Assembly: GCF_000255705.1 (NCBI RefSeq)
Contig: NZ_JH636439.1
Location: 1,414,335 to 1,478,334, forward strand
Reading direction: 5' to 3'
DNA from: Zavarzinella formosa DSM 19928
GTDB lineage: Bacteria > Planctomycetota > Planctomycetia > Gemmatales > Gemmataceae
Length of the DNA: 64,000 nucleotides
Part shown: piece by piece, positions 1 to 8,971 of the stretch
Layout of the letters: every line of letters starts with the position of its first letter
How positions within the stretch are numbered: position 1 is the stretch's first letter
Notes under the pieces: model-generated
Databases searched by the model: none
Told to the model about the DNA's origin: nothing
The model's input: the letters and a program-made list of their open reading frames with translations, nothing else
Made by a program: the position numbers and the translations under genes

Positions 1-1600
1 CGATCCCGATCGCCAGCACCAGACCGAACAAGGAGATGTTGTTCAGGCTGAATCCCAAGGCGGCCATCACGCCGAATGTTCCCAAGACGGAGACCGGCAC
101 CGCAAGCAATGGGATGAGGGCCGCCCGCCAGCTTTGCAGAAACACCAACACCACAATGGCCACCAATCCGACCGACTCGATCAGCGAGCGGACAACATCG
201 TTCACCGAGTCGCGGATGAAGGGAGTGGTGTCGTAGGCGATCTGATAATCAATTCCGTCCGGAAAGTTGGCTTTCAGTTCTTGCATCTTCTTCTGAACCC
301 GGTCGCCCACTTCCAAGGCGTTTGTTCCGGGAAGCTGATAAAGACCCAAACCAACGGATGGCTGGCCGTCGAAAGAGCAGATCGTGTTGTAATTCTGCGC
401 GCCAAGTTCCAACCGGGCGACATCACGAAGACGGACGATTCCCGGCGCTTCCGGCAACGGCCCGCTCCCCAAGGCCCCGCCTCCCAGCGATCCGCTGCCG
501 ACGGTGCCGCTGGCGGTCGAGCCACCAGTGATCGAACCGTCATCAGCGCTGCCACTTCCTCCAAGTGTCGAGGCCGTCCCGGTCGCTCCGCTACTTGATG
601 GCGTGACGGCGGTGGACCCGGAATCGACGCCGGAGGTTGAAGTGTCCCCGGTCGTCGGTGTCACAGACGGATCACTTTGGGGCGTGCCGGATGACGGCGT
701 CATTGGGGAAGTGGCGCTCATCGAAGGCATCGTTGCGGAGGAACTTCCCCCCAAACCACGGTTTTTTCTGGGAACGGCGGGGCGGGGCGGTTCCATGGCG
801 ATTCCGGCCGGCGTGATTGCCTCCGGCATCCCGCCAACTTTCACGATGATGTCGCCGAATTGTTCGGGAGAGGATAATCGGCCGAGCGCGTCCAATGGCA
901 ATTGAAACGATTGGCCATCCGGGACCGGGGGCTGGCCGATCCGGCCGGCCGGGGCGTCGATGTTTTGGCTGCGGATGGCATTCGCCACATCAATCGCCGT
1001 CATGTTTCGGGAGGCGAGGCGTTGCGGGTCCAGCCAGACACGCATGCTGTAATCACGCTGGCCCTGAACGTTAATGTCTGAGATGCCGTCCACCCGCAAC
1101 AGTTCGTCTTTCGCATAGATGGTGGCGAAATTGCTGAGGTATTTGTCGTCGTATCGGCCGTCCGGGGAGATGAAATTGACGATCATCAGCATGTCCGGCG
1201 TTCGCTTCCGGACGGTGATGCCTTGATTCTGAACCGCCAGCGGCAATTGCGGCATCGCCAACGCCACCCGGTTTTGCACCATCACCAAGGCCGTCCGCAA
1301 ATCGATTCCGACATCGAAGGTGACTGAAAGCGAATAAGAACCGTCGTTTCCTGAATTCGAGGACATGTAAAGCATGCCTTCGACGCCGTTCACTTGTTGC
1401 TCGATCGGCGCCCCGACCGAGTCAGCCACTTCTTGAGCGCTGGCCCCGGGATAGTTGATCGAGATCACGACACTCGGCGGCGTGATGCGGGGATACTGCG
1501 CGACGGGCAGGGCCAGCAGCGCGATTGCCCCGGTGAGCGAGATCACGACGGAAAGGACCGTCGCAAAAATCGGCCGGTCGATAAAGTAGCGCGAGATCAT
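1..1600 (-). CDS. RND efflux pump inner-membrane permease (AcrB/MexB type), cut by window start
   Basis: Proton-driven inner-membrane subunit of a tripartite multidrug efflux pump. The first 533 residues are present and the frame runs off base 1. The start reads MISRYFIDRPIFATVLSVV, the standard HAE1 N-terminus with TM1, followed by porter-domain motifs such as GAPIEQQVNGVEGM and, after the docking region, RLRDVARLELGAQNY and the TM2 region. ATG at 1600 lies 9 bases after the adaptor stop (1610), so the two genes are cotranscribed and probably coupled. Odd feature: residues 256-387 (440-835) are a Ser/Thr/Gly/Pro-rich insertion where AcrB has about six residues, in the docking subdomain. Family is near certain; substrate is unknown. 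Confidence 0.95.
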   Translation of the reverse strand, partial: MISRYFIDRPIFATVLSVVISLTGAIALLALPVAQYPRITPPSVVISINYPGASAQEVADSVGAPIEQQVNGVEGMLYMSSNSGNDGSYSLSVTFDVGIDLRTALVMVQNRVALAMPQLPLAVQNQGITVRKRTPDMLMIVNFISPDGRYDDKYLSNFATIYAKDELLRVDGISDINVQGQRDYSMRVWLDPQRLASRNMTAIDVANAIRSQNIDAPAGRIGQPPVPDGQSFQLPLDALGRLSSPEQFGDIIVKVGGMPEAITPAGIAMEPPRPAVPRKNRGLGGSSSATMPSMSATSPMTPSSGTPQSDPSVTPTTGDTSTSGVDSGSTAVTPSSSGATGTASTLGGSGSADDGSITGGSTASGTVGSGSLGGGALGSGPLPEAPGIVRLRDVARLELGAQNYNTICSFDGQPSVGLGLYQLPGTNALEVGDRVQKKMQELKANFPDGIDYQIAYDTTPFIRDSVNDVVRSLIESVGLVAIVVLVFLQSWRAALIPLLAVPVSVLGTFGVMAALGFSLNNISLFGLVLAIGI

Positions 1601-1609
1601 GGTGAACCC

Positions 1610-2917
1610 TTATCGCTTCTTTTCGCCCGGAGCCGGGGGGCGGGGCTTGTTTCGGGAAGAACCCTCGGTGGCACCGCCAACAAGGGTGGGCATGGTGGTT
1701 TGCTCGGGCTTGATCTCCGAACGGGGGCGAAGCTGTTGAAGCCCGCCGACGACAACCCACTCATCCGGTTTCAAACCTTCTTCGATCACCCGGAGACCGT
1801 CCGGTTGGAGGGAGCCAGTTTTCACGCGACGATATTGGATCTTGTTTTCCGCATCGACGACATAAACGAACTTCAATCCTTGGTCGGAGCCGATGGCCCG
1901 ATCAATCACCAACTGGGCTTTGAACGGTTCCCCAAGTGGAAGCCGGACACGGACGAACATGCCGGGAATCAGCGACCACAACCCTCCCGCTGGTCGCGGG
2001 TTGTCGAAAACACCCCGCACGGCGATTGTCCCCGTGGAGGGATTCACCTGATTGTTGATGAAGTTCAGCTTGCCCGAATGCGGGAAGCCTTCTTCCCCGT
2101 CGAGGGCCATTTGAACGGGGGGTTCCGCTTTGAAAGTGTCTTTTGCGCCGTCTTTGATGTTTTCTTTTGAGACCTTTGGCTTCTCATTCAGATTGTTGAT
2201 CGCCTTGACCAATCGCTGAAATGTCCGTTCTTCGACATCGAAATAGGCATACATCGGATTCGTGCTGACGATGGTTGTCAGCAACGTTTGATCCTGACTC
2301 ACTAGGTTGCCAAGCGTGTAGTAATACCGGCTGATGCGCCCGTCAATTGGGGCGTAGACCTGTGTGAAACTTAGATTTAACTTAGCCGTGGCGAAAGAAG
2401 CCTCCGCGACCTTGATGCGGGCTTGGGCCTCTGCGATGGCCGCCCGGTCTTGGTCAAGCTGTTGTTGCGTGATGGCACCCGTGGCCGAGATAGAACTGTC
2501 CCGGTCATAGGTGGTCTTGGCAAGTTTCAGTTGGGCCTGATACAAGTCGATCTGGCTTTGGGCTTGATCGACAAGAGCCTGATAAGGCCGGGCATCGATC
2601 TCGAAGAGCAAATCACCCTTCTTAACCTCCGTGCCTTCCTCGAACGGCATTTTCATGAGGTATCCGGTCACCCGGGTGCGAACGCTCACCGTCTGGACGG
2701 CATCGGTTCGCCCGGTGTAATCGGCAAAGTCGGTCACGTCCCGCAGGACCGGATGGCTGACCGGGATATTCGGCGGGGGGCTGGCGGGCACTTCGGCCGC
2801 TTTGCGCTGACAGCCTGGTGAAGCGACACCAAGCAAACAACACCAGACAACGACCCCGATTGACCGTAAAGGCACTCGGAAGACGAGCGGCAGGTTGAAC
2901 AAATTTGGACGTGTCAC
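1610..2917 (-). CDS. RND efflux periplasmic adaptor (membrane fusion protein)
   Basis: Links the RND permease to an outer-membrane channel. 435 residues from a GTG start at 2917; the alternative is ruled out by an AGGAGA ribosome site 8 bases upstream. N-terminal signal/anchor region ends near Cys35 (ASPGC), a poor lipobox, so lipidation is possible but not certain. Then a biotinyl-lipoyl-like half (FEEGTEVKKGDLLFEID), an alpha-helical hairpin (about residues 105-170), the second lipoyl half (YAPIDGRISRYYYTLGNLV), a beta-barrel and a Pro/Lys-rich tail. First gene of the pump operon. No outer-membrane TolC-type gene is visible in this window. Confidence 0.93.
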   Translation of the reverse strand: MTRPNLFNLPLVFRVPLRSIGVVVWCCLLGVASPGCQRKAAEVPASPPPNIPVSHPVLRDVTDFADYTGRTDAVQTVSVRTRVTGYLMKMPFEEGTEVKKGDLLFEIDARPYQALVDQAQSQIDLYQAQLKLAKTTYDRDSSISATGAITQQQLDQDRAAIAEAQARIKVAEASFATAKLNLSFTQVYAPIDGRISRYYYTLGNLVSQDQTLLTTIVSTNPMYAYFDVEERTFQRLVKAINNLNEKPKVSKENIKDGAKDTFKAEPPVQMALDGEEGFPHSGKLNFINNQVNPSTGTIAVRGVFDNPRPAGGLWSLIPGMFVRVRLPLGEPFKAQLVIDRAIGSDQGLKFVYVVDAENKIQYRRVKTGSLQPDGLRVIEEGLKPDEWVVVGGLQQLRPRSEIKPEQTTMPTLVGGATEGSSRNKPRPPAPGEKKR

Positions 2918-3202
2918 GATGAGATTCTCCTGAGAAGCATCTCAATCAAAGCAAAGTTGGAATCAAGGAAGGTCAACGCATTCGCACTGGATCTGAGAGG
3001 TTACCAAGCAACTCTCGCGCCAACAACAAAAACATGGCATTTGCCAAAGAATAGCTGCCTGTTCTGCCGAAAAACGCGCCCCTCAACGAAGCCAATAACA
3101 AGGGATTGGAGTTTTTTGCGCTCCACCGGGCAAAATGCGTCGGAAAGGGCAGGCAGATGGAGATTTCGCGAGGTTGTGCTTCAAAGATGAAAGATTTTCA
3201 GA
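2918..3202. other. intergenic region upstream of efflux operon
   Basis: 285 bases between the start of the efflux adaptor and the end of the channel gene, both on the minus strand. It must hold the efflux operon promoter. I see the adaptor ribosome site at 2925-2930 and a short interrupted inverted repeat near it (GAGAT/ATCTC), but no convincing gene or strong terminator. Confidence 0.5.
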
Positions 3203-5131
3203 TCAAGCCAACCGGGCATCAACCTTTTCCCGATGATACAAATCAATCATCTCCTCCGCCTCGCCCAAACTCAATCCTCGGGCGATCTCGAACGGAGGTT
3301 GATCCAGCACGGCATCCGCTTCTTCCGGAGAAATTTGCCGGAAAGCCCGCAATTGTGCATTGAACGCATCCCGCGCCGAGAGCGGAAATGAATGCACGAT
3401 GACCGAACACATTCGCACAGGCTGAATCCGTCGGCTGATGCGATCCAATGCCGAGATCGGCAGAATCACCAACAATCGCTCTCCAACCCGGACTTGTTGG
3501 TTGGCATGACGGTATTCCCGTATTGCCCCGGTCTCGTCGAACACTTCCACCGGAAGAAATCCATAATCGATGGCGAGCGCCTTCAAAGAATGGCCGATGA
3601 ATTGATGATCGTCTGCGTTGGTGATGTTGAATTCCACGACGGCCATCGTCCGGCCGGCCGACTGGAACATGGTTGAAACCCGGTCCCCGAGCAAACCGGC
3701 GGCAAAAGCAGGAGCGGCCAAGTCCGGGAGGGAGAGGGCCATTTTCACGCCTGCCGCCGCGCGGGCTGTTTCCGCCAAAGCAGTGTCACCGAGACGGACC
3801 ACCACCCGCTGTTGCGGGTTGAACTCACTCACCAACAAGGCGATTTCGAGATTTAACAGATCGTTGTCGGTCGCGCAGATCACGGCCCGCGCCTCCTTAA
3901 CGCGGGCTTGCTTCAGAATGTCCGGGGCCGCCCCGTCTCCGATGATGACCGGCACGCCCGAACGGCGACAACGACTCACCAATAAGTCGTCTTGTTTCAT
4001 CTCGATCACAACGGGCCGTTCGCCGAGACGGACCAATTCTTCCACAGCCCGAAAACCAACGTTTCCAAGGCCGATCACCACAACATGCCCGCTGTCCGGG
4101 ATTCGGCGGACTTCAAACACGCCGCCCAGTTTTGCCCGGATCAGAAAATTCGTCAGAATTGCCGTGAAGGCGGCCACCAACACCGTTCCGAATATTCGCA
4201 ACGTGCTGACGAATACCTTGCCCCAGCCTTCATAATCCCCCGCCCCGAGTTCGGCTCCGGTGGCGATGACGCTGACTGTGCGGTAAAGGCCATCAGCCCA
4301 AGATAGCCCCAATCCCCAGTGATAAGTGGCTGCGCTGCTGGACACAACAATGAACAGGGCGATTGAGCAAATCTTGACAGCGAGTTCCAATTCCGCAAAG
4401 GTACGGTAACAAATCCGGCCAAACCGACGAAGTTTCCCCGCCCACCGGACATCATCTTCATCTTTGCCGTTGGACGGTTGGAGTTTTCGCAAATCGGCCG
4501 TTCGGCCTGCGATTGTGAGTTTTTCACCCATGCCGATGCGGTGGTCGAGGGGGATATCCCGCAAGAAAGTCGCCGTTCGGCCGGGAATGGCATGCGAAAT
4601 CAGAAGGTAATGACCGATCTGATTCGCATCCGAGATCGTAAGGCCACAGAGCGGGGAATTTTCGGCGACCGTCAATTCGACCGCTTGGAATTGTTCCTGT
4701 CCGACCTGAAAAGTCCCCAATACCTCGCCGGTGGCGGCTGTCAGGGCGAGCAGGGGGGCGGCCATGCCCGAGACACTCATGGGCACGACATTCGAGACAG
4801 TTTTGCCGAGGCGTTGAAGCAAGTTTTGGTTGAACAACCGAATGACGACGCGAACCGAGGGGGCCAATTGACGCACCATGAGGGTGGCCGAGAAATTCAC
4901 AAGGTCGTTGCTGGTGAGGAGCAAGACGCCGCGAGAGGTCAACACCCCCGCCGCTGTCAGGATGTTCCGATCACGGCAATCTCCGAGGATCACTTGAATA
5001 CCTTGCAATTGCGGATCGTCCGGCCTCACATGGCTGTCGACCACCACGACAGGAACACCGGTGGCGCGCAGGCATTCCAGCACCCGTCGGCCCAGTCGCC
5101 CCAATCCACACAGGATCACTGGCCCGTCCAT
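3203..5131 (-). CDS. RCK-pore-RCK potassium-channel-like protein with C-terminal L7/L12-like domain
   Basis: Predicted inner-membrane ion channel or its degenerate relative. 642 residues. Residues 1-210 form a TrkA-N/RCK unit (CGLGRLGRR dinucleotide loop) plus a TrkA-C-like part. TM1 is about 253-273, a pore loop 287-299, TM2 about 306-331, and a second RCK 347-560 (VVIGLGNVGF). The loop reads TGAELGAGD rather than the canonical TVGYGD filter, so potassium selectivity is doubtful. Residues about 573-642 have the helix pattern of the ribosomal L7/L12 C-terminal domain (EADAVLDQPPFEIARGLS). RCK before and after a two-helix pore resembles cyanobacterial NAD-binding channel proteins. Monocistronic, divergent from the sigma gene. 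Confidence 0.85.
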   Translation of the reverse strand: MDGPVILCGLGRLGRRVLECLRATGVPVVVVDSHVRPDDPQLQGIQVILGDCRDRNILTAAGVLTSRGVLLLTSNDLVNFSATLMVRQLAPSVRVVIRLFNQNLLQRLGKTVSNVVPMSVSGMAAPLLALTAATGEVLGTFQVGQEQFQAVELTVAENSPLCGLTISDANQIGHYLLISHAIPGRTATFLRDIPLDHRIGMGEKLTIAGRTADLRKLQPSNGKDEDDVRWAGKLRRFGRICYRTFAELELAVKICSIALFIVVSSSAATYHWGLGLSWADGLYRTVSVIATGAELGAGDYEGWGKVFVSTLRIFGTVLVAAFTAILTNFLIRAKLGGVFEVRRIPDSGHVVVIGLGNVGFRAVEELVRLGERPVVIEMKQDDLLVSRCRRSGVPVIIGDGAAPDILKQARVKEARAVICATDNDLLNLEIALLVSEFNPQQRVVVRLGDTALAETARAAAGVKMALSLPDLAAPAFAAGLLGDRVSTMFQSAGRTMAVVEFNITNADDHQFIGHSLKALAIDYGFLPVEVFDETGAIREYRHANQQVRVGERLLVILPISALDRISRRIQPVRMCSVIVHSFPLSARDAFNAQLRAFRQISPEEADAVLDQPPFEIARGLSLGEAEEMIDLYHREKVDARLA

Positions 5132-5334
5132 CGCAAGTCTCCGATGGGAAATGAGTTTGGAAGCGGTCGAACCGGGAAGATTGCGGGGGTTCTCCGTCTC
5201 GCCCTCGAATGAATTCTCCCCGTTCCTACAATATGGCGAATCGAAAGCATGGCATACATCCTCCCATCCCGAGTGTCGTTCCGCCGGTGTAAGGTCCAGC
5301 CACTGGCGCCGTATAGTCCCTCAGGAACAGACGC

Positions 5335-5928
5335 ATGAGCGCGCCACCCCTGACTCGAGCCAGTTTGCTGGTTCGCCTCCGGGATCCGAATGATGTCTCG
5401 GCATGGAAAGAGTTCGTGCAACTCTACGCCTCCATCATTTACGGATTTGCCCGCAAACGAGGTCTGCAGGATGCGGACGCCGCCGATCTGATGCAAGAGG
5501 TACTTCGTTCAGTTTCGTCGGCTATGGGTCGATTAAATTACGATCCGGCAAAAGGAACGTTTCGAGGCTGGCTTTATTCCATTACTCGGAACAAGATTTA
5601 TACGTTTCTCGAATCCCGCGCGCGACAGGCGCGGGCGGCCGGGGACAGCAATTCCCAGCAACGGTTGGAAGAACTGCCCAACCGGCCGGGAGACACGGAT
5701 GATTGGGACAAGGAATATGAGCGAAAGTCTTTTGCCTGGGCGGCCGAACGGGTGAAGCACGAGTTTCAACCAGCGACTTGGAAAGCCTTCTGGAAGACGG
5801 CCGTTGACGGTGAAAGCCCGAAGGATGTGGGCCGGGAATTGGGAATGTCCCCCGGCGCGGTTTATGTGGCCAAAAGCCGTGTGATTGCCCGATTGCGGGA
5901 TGAAATATCCCAGCTCAATCCGGATTGA
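5335..5928 (+). CDS. ECF-type RNA polymerase sigma factor
   Basis: Directs RNA polymerase to a specific promoter set. 197 residues with region 2 at about 20-95 (the DADAADLMQEVL helix, then FRGWLYSITRNKIYTF) and a region 4 helix-turn-helix at about 145-190 (DVGRELGMSPGAVYVAKSR). The wording of region 4 is typical of planctomycete ECF groups encoded beside Ser/Thr kinases. It ends 108 bases before the best start of the kinase gene, on the same strand, so the pair is probably one transcription unit with the kinase as its regulator. Start ATG at 5335 is preceded by a weak CAGGAA site. Confidence 0.93.
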   Translation: MSAPPLTRASLLVRLRDPNDVSAWKEFVQLYASIIYGFARKRGLQDADAADLMQEVLRSVSSAMGRLNYDPAKGTFRGWLYSITRNKIYTFLESRARQARAAGDSNSQQRLEELPNRPGDTDDWDKEYERKSFAWAAERVKHEFQPATWKAFWKTAVDGESPKDVGRELGMSPGAVYVAKSRVIARLRDEISQLNPD

Positions 5929-6036
5929 TTGGTAACATCGCTCCAAATTCCAAGTTGGAGGAAAATTAGGCATACGGCGGCTTCCCGTTTGCTGACGAAC
6001 CTTGGACTTTGGAACCCTCCGCTACAAACAGCACTG

Positions 6037-8397
6037 ATGAAACCCGAACCGAATCAGCGTCCCATGACAACCACATGCCCTGAAGACGGCAAATTAAAAC
6101 AGATGGTGAGTGGTGTGCTTCCCGAGACGGAAGAACTGCAAATCGTCCGTCACCTAGATGAATGCCCCGGCTGCCAGGTTCGCATCGAGAAAATCGCTGT
6201 TGGCAATACCAGCATCATGGAAGCCGCGCGATCAGCAAAGTTGGACACCCCGCCAGAGGTGCGTTCGGCTTTTTGGCCGGCTCTGAAAAAAATTGAGATG
6301 GATTTAGACACACCGATGCCCGAAGCGGCCTCCCTGAAAGAAGAGGAATCGGAGGTTTCGGCGACGGTCACATCAGTGACTCCTATTCACCATGTTGACT
6401 CGAGTGGTCTCCGACCGAAGGCGTATTCTTTTCTCGAACCGGCCGAGGAACCGGAATACCTTGGTCAGATTGATCGCTTCAAAATCGTCGAGTTAGTGGG
6501 CAAAGGCGGAATGGGAATGGTCTTCCGGGCCTTCGATGCGTGTCTGCAACGCACCGTGGCCGTCAAAGTGCTGGACCCGCAATATGCCACCAATGAACAA
6601 GCACAAGGGCGATTCTGCCGCGAGGCGAGGGCGGCCGCCGGGGTGACTCATGAAAATGTTGTGACCATCCACCATGTGGAACATGTCGAGGAACGTGATC
6701 TCTCGTTTATTGTGATGCAGTTCGTGAAGGGGCGATCCCTTCAAGACTTGCTTGACCAGCATGGTCCGTTGCCGGTGCGGGAAGCCGTCCGTATTGCCGC
6801 CGCGACGGCGTCCGGTCTGGCGGCGGCCCATGCCAATGGCCTGATTCATCGGGATATCAAGCCCGGCAACATCCTCATCGAACAAACCACCAACCGCGTC
6901 CTGTTGACCGATTTTGGTCTGGCTCGTTTGAACGAAGACGTGAAGATCACTCAAACGGGGTTCGTCGCCGGGACGCCATTGTACATGTCTCCCGAACAAG
7001 CCCGAGGCGATCAACTGACGGCCTCCTCCGATTTGTTCAGCCTCGGCGGCGTGTTGTACGCCATGTTGACGGGCAATCCTCCCTTCCAAGGCTCATCCGC
7101 GTTCGTGGTGCTTCGGCAAGTGACTGAATCCCGGCACCGATCCGTCCAAGATGCAAACTCGTCGGTGCCCGCCTCGATTGCCGAGATCGTGGATCGATTG
7201 TTGGAAAAGACTGCCAAAAACCGCTTCAAGGATGCCGCTGAGGTGGCCGTGATTCTGAATTCGGAACTGGCGAAGTTACCGGCCGATCAACCGCAGACGG
7301 TGACCCGGCGAAGCTCCTTTTTTGTCCCGGCCTATGCCCGGAGTTGGTGGCGGCGTTACAGCCCGGTGGCAGCCTCGGTTTTAATCGGCGGCCTTGGTCT
7401 CCTTGCGGTTCTTGAAGCCACAAAAACCACCAAGTTCACTCTGTTGGGTCAGCGTGGGTTAACCCGGCTGACGGCGGCTGAAAATCCCGCTCCCAAGGAA
7501 GAAGAGATTCCACCGCTGTATGTTTTGAAAGGACAGGACGGGGCGATCTGGTCCGTCGCATTCGATTCCAAGAGTGAACTGCTCGCCACGGCCAGCGAGG
7601 GGGGGATGGTCAAGTTCGTCTCGGCCCGCGACGGTCGTGAACTTGGCGTGTTGAACAACATGAAATACAAGTCGCCAGTCTGGACCATCTCCTTCAACAA
7701 GGATAGTTCTCGACTGCTGACCGCAAGCGATGACGGCCATGTTCGCATTTGGGATGTCAAGTCGAAAGAATTAATCTCCGACATTGATCATCCGTTTCCG
7801 GTTCGCTGTGCGATCTTTTCCCCGGACGGGACAAAAATCGTGAGCGGAACTCGGGATGGCATCGTGACAATCTGGGATGCGGAAACCCAAAAACCGCTCC
7901 AATCAATCAAAGCCCATGCGGGCAGCATCATCATGTCGCTGGCGTTCTCTCCGGACGGGAAGTTGGTGGCGAGCGCCGGAAGCGACAAGACTGTTCGCGT
8001 GTGGCATGTAAAAGACGGCATGCCGTACACCACCTTCACCGGTCACGTCGGCCCGGTGTATGCAGTTGCTTTCAGCCCGGACAACAAGGTTTTGGCCTCG
8101 GCCGGTTGGGATCACACCTTGAAGCTCTACGACATTGAGAAACGGGAGCCGAAGGAAAGTTACGATTCGATCCATGAGGAAGACATCTGGGCGTTGTCGT
8201 TCTCTCCGGACGGAAAACACATTGTCACCGCCGGGCAGGATCGCACCGCCCGCTGGGTGGAGACGGCCACCGGAAAAGTGGTGAAAATCTTCCGCGGTCA
8301 TGGCGGCCCTGTCCATGGGGTGGTCGTTTCCCGAGATGGATCGTTGATTGCCACCAGCGGCCGGGACGGTTCCGTGCGTGTGTGGAATCCGGAGTGA
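6037..8397 (+). CDS. Ser/Thr protein kinase with anti-sigma-like zinc finger and WD40 propeller
   Basis: Membrane-anchored Hanks-type kinase, probable signal input for the adjacent ECF sigma factor. I take ATG 6037 (786 residues); ATG 6064 is also possible, and a TTG at 5929 has no support. An N-terminal HLDECPGC (His-x3-Cys-x2-Cys) resembles ZAS anti-sigma zinc fingers. The kinase domain has a glycine loop (GKGGMGMVF), VAIK-type Lys (VAVKVL), catalytic HRDIKPGN, DFG and the SPEQARGD substrate loop. One TM helix near YSPVAASVLIGGLG separates it from a C-terminal half of seven WD40 repeats, enough for one closed propeller, predicted to be outside the cytoplasm. Confidence 0.94.
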   Translation: MKPEPNQRPMTTTCPEDGKLKQMVSGVLPETEELQIVRHLDECPGCQVRIEKIAVGNTSIMEAARSAKLDTPPEVRSAFWPALKKIEMDLDTPMPEAASLKEEESEVSATVTSVTPIHHVDSSGLRPKAYSFLEPAEEPEYLGQIDRFKIVELVGKGGMGMVFRAFDACLQRTVAVKVLDPQYATNEQAQGRFCREARAAAGVTHENVVTIHHVEHVEERDLSFIVMQFVKGRSLQDLLDQHGPLPVREAVRIAAATASGLAAAHANGLIHRDIKPGNILIEQTTNRVLLTDFGLARLNEDVKITQTGFVAGTPLYMSPEQARGDQLTASSDLFSLGGVLYAMLTGNPPFQGSSAFVVLRQVTESRHRSVQDANSSVPASIAEIVDRLLEKTAKNRFKDAAEVAVILNSELAKLPADQPQTVTRRSSFFVPAYARSWWRRYSPVAASVLIGGLGLLAVLEATKTTKFTLLGQRGLTRLTAAENPAPKEEEIPPLYVLKGQDGAIWSVAFDSKSELLATASEGGMVKFVSARDGRELGVLNNMKYKSPVWTISFNKDSSRLLTASDDGHVRIWDVKSKELISDIDHPFPVRCAIFSPDGTKIVSGTRDGIVTIWDAETQKPLQSIKAHAGSIIMSLAFSPDGKLVASAGSDKTVRVWHVKDGMPYTTFTGHVGPVYAVAFSPDNKVLASAGWDHTLKLYDIEKREPKESYDSIHEEDIWALSFSPDGKHIVTAGQDRTARWVETATGKVVKIFRGHGGPVHGVVVSRDGSLIATSGRDGSVRVWNPE

Positions 8398-8476
8398 TCT
8401 GGCGTGGAAACGGGTCCGTTGCCGGCACTAAGGATGATCAAGTAGATTTAAGCGGAGTTGTTGAAACGGCAGGGAA

Positions 8477-8523
8477 CGACGGCGGGGTTGGGTGGTGAAA
8501 TTCATTCGATCGGCCCGCCGTCG
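8477..8523. terminator. inverted repeat between convergent kinase and DUF805 genes
   Basis: A perfect 10-base inverted repeat (CGACGGCGGG at 8477-8486, CCCGCCGTCG at 8514-8523) with a 27-base loop, about 80 bases after the kinase stop. A second hairpin (TTGACCC/GGGTCAA, 8551-8570) overlaps the DUF805 stop codon. Neither has a clear T-run, so termination is inferred from position between convergent genes. Confidence 0.35.
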
Positions 8524-8566
8524 CATGATAGTTTGTTGACAGATCGCATTTTGACCCAGTCAAGGG

Positions 8567-8971
8567 TCAATCGTCCAAGTAATCCGCATCTCTGCTGCTG
8601 GCGCGCACACGATCTTTGGGATCGGGGCCATACTTATTGTCACCGACGTCCCCGTCTGTCGCCAACCAAACCAAAAGAAGGATCGGGCCAATACAAGGAA
8701 TCAAGACGATAAACCAGAACCATCCGCTCCGATCGGTGTCATGCAATCGCCGAATCAGCACGCCTATGCCGGGGAGAAATACCGCCAAACTGTAAATGGT
8801 GCCAAAAACACCAATACTACCCGACTGGTCTGTCAGTCCGGCAAAACCATCGATCAATCCGAGAACGAAACCGATCAATGTGCTGAACAGAGTGTAAAAC
8901 CAATACTCCGACCGTCGTGCCCGTCCGCTGAAAACCGCGTACTTCTTCAGCACTTCCAAATACCAATTCAT
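8567..8971 (-). CDS. DUF805 family inner-membrane protein
   Basis: 134-residue multi-pass membrane protein of unknown function, of the YhaH/YhaI type. The diagnostic N-terminus is visible (NWYLEVLKKYAVFSGRARR, then SEYWFY), as is LIRRLHDTDRSGWFW in the middle; about four hydrophobic segments. The C-terminus is polar and acidic (DYLDD). Single gene, with an 18-base perfect palindrome 36-53 bases upstream of its start that could be an operator. Confidence 0.92.
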   Translation of the reverse strand: MNWYLEVLKKYAVFSGRARRSEYWFYTLFSTLIGFVLGLIDGFAGLTDQSGSIGVFGTIYSLAVFLPGIGVLIRRLHDTDRSGWFWFIVLIPCIGPILLLVWLATDGDVGDNKYGPDPKDRVRASSRDADYLDD

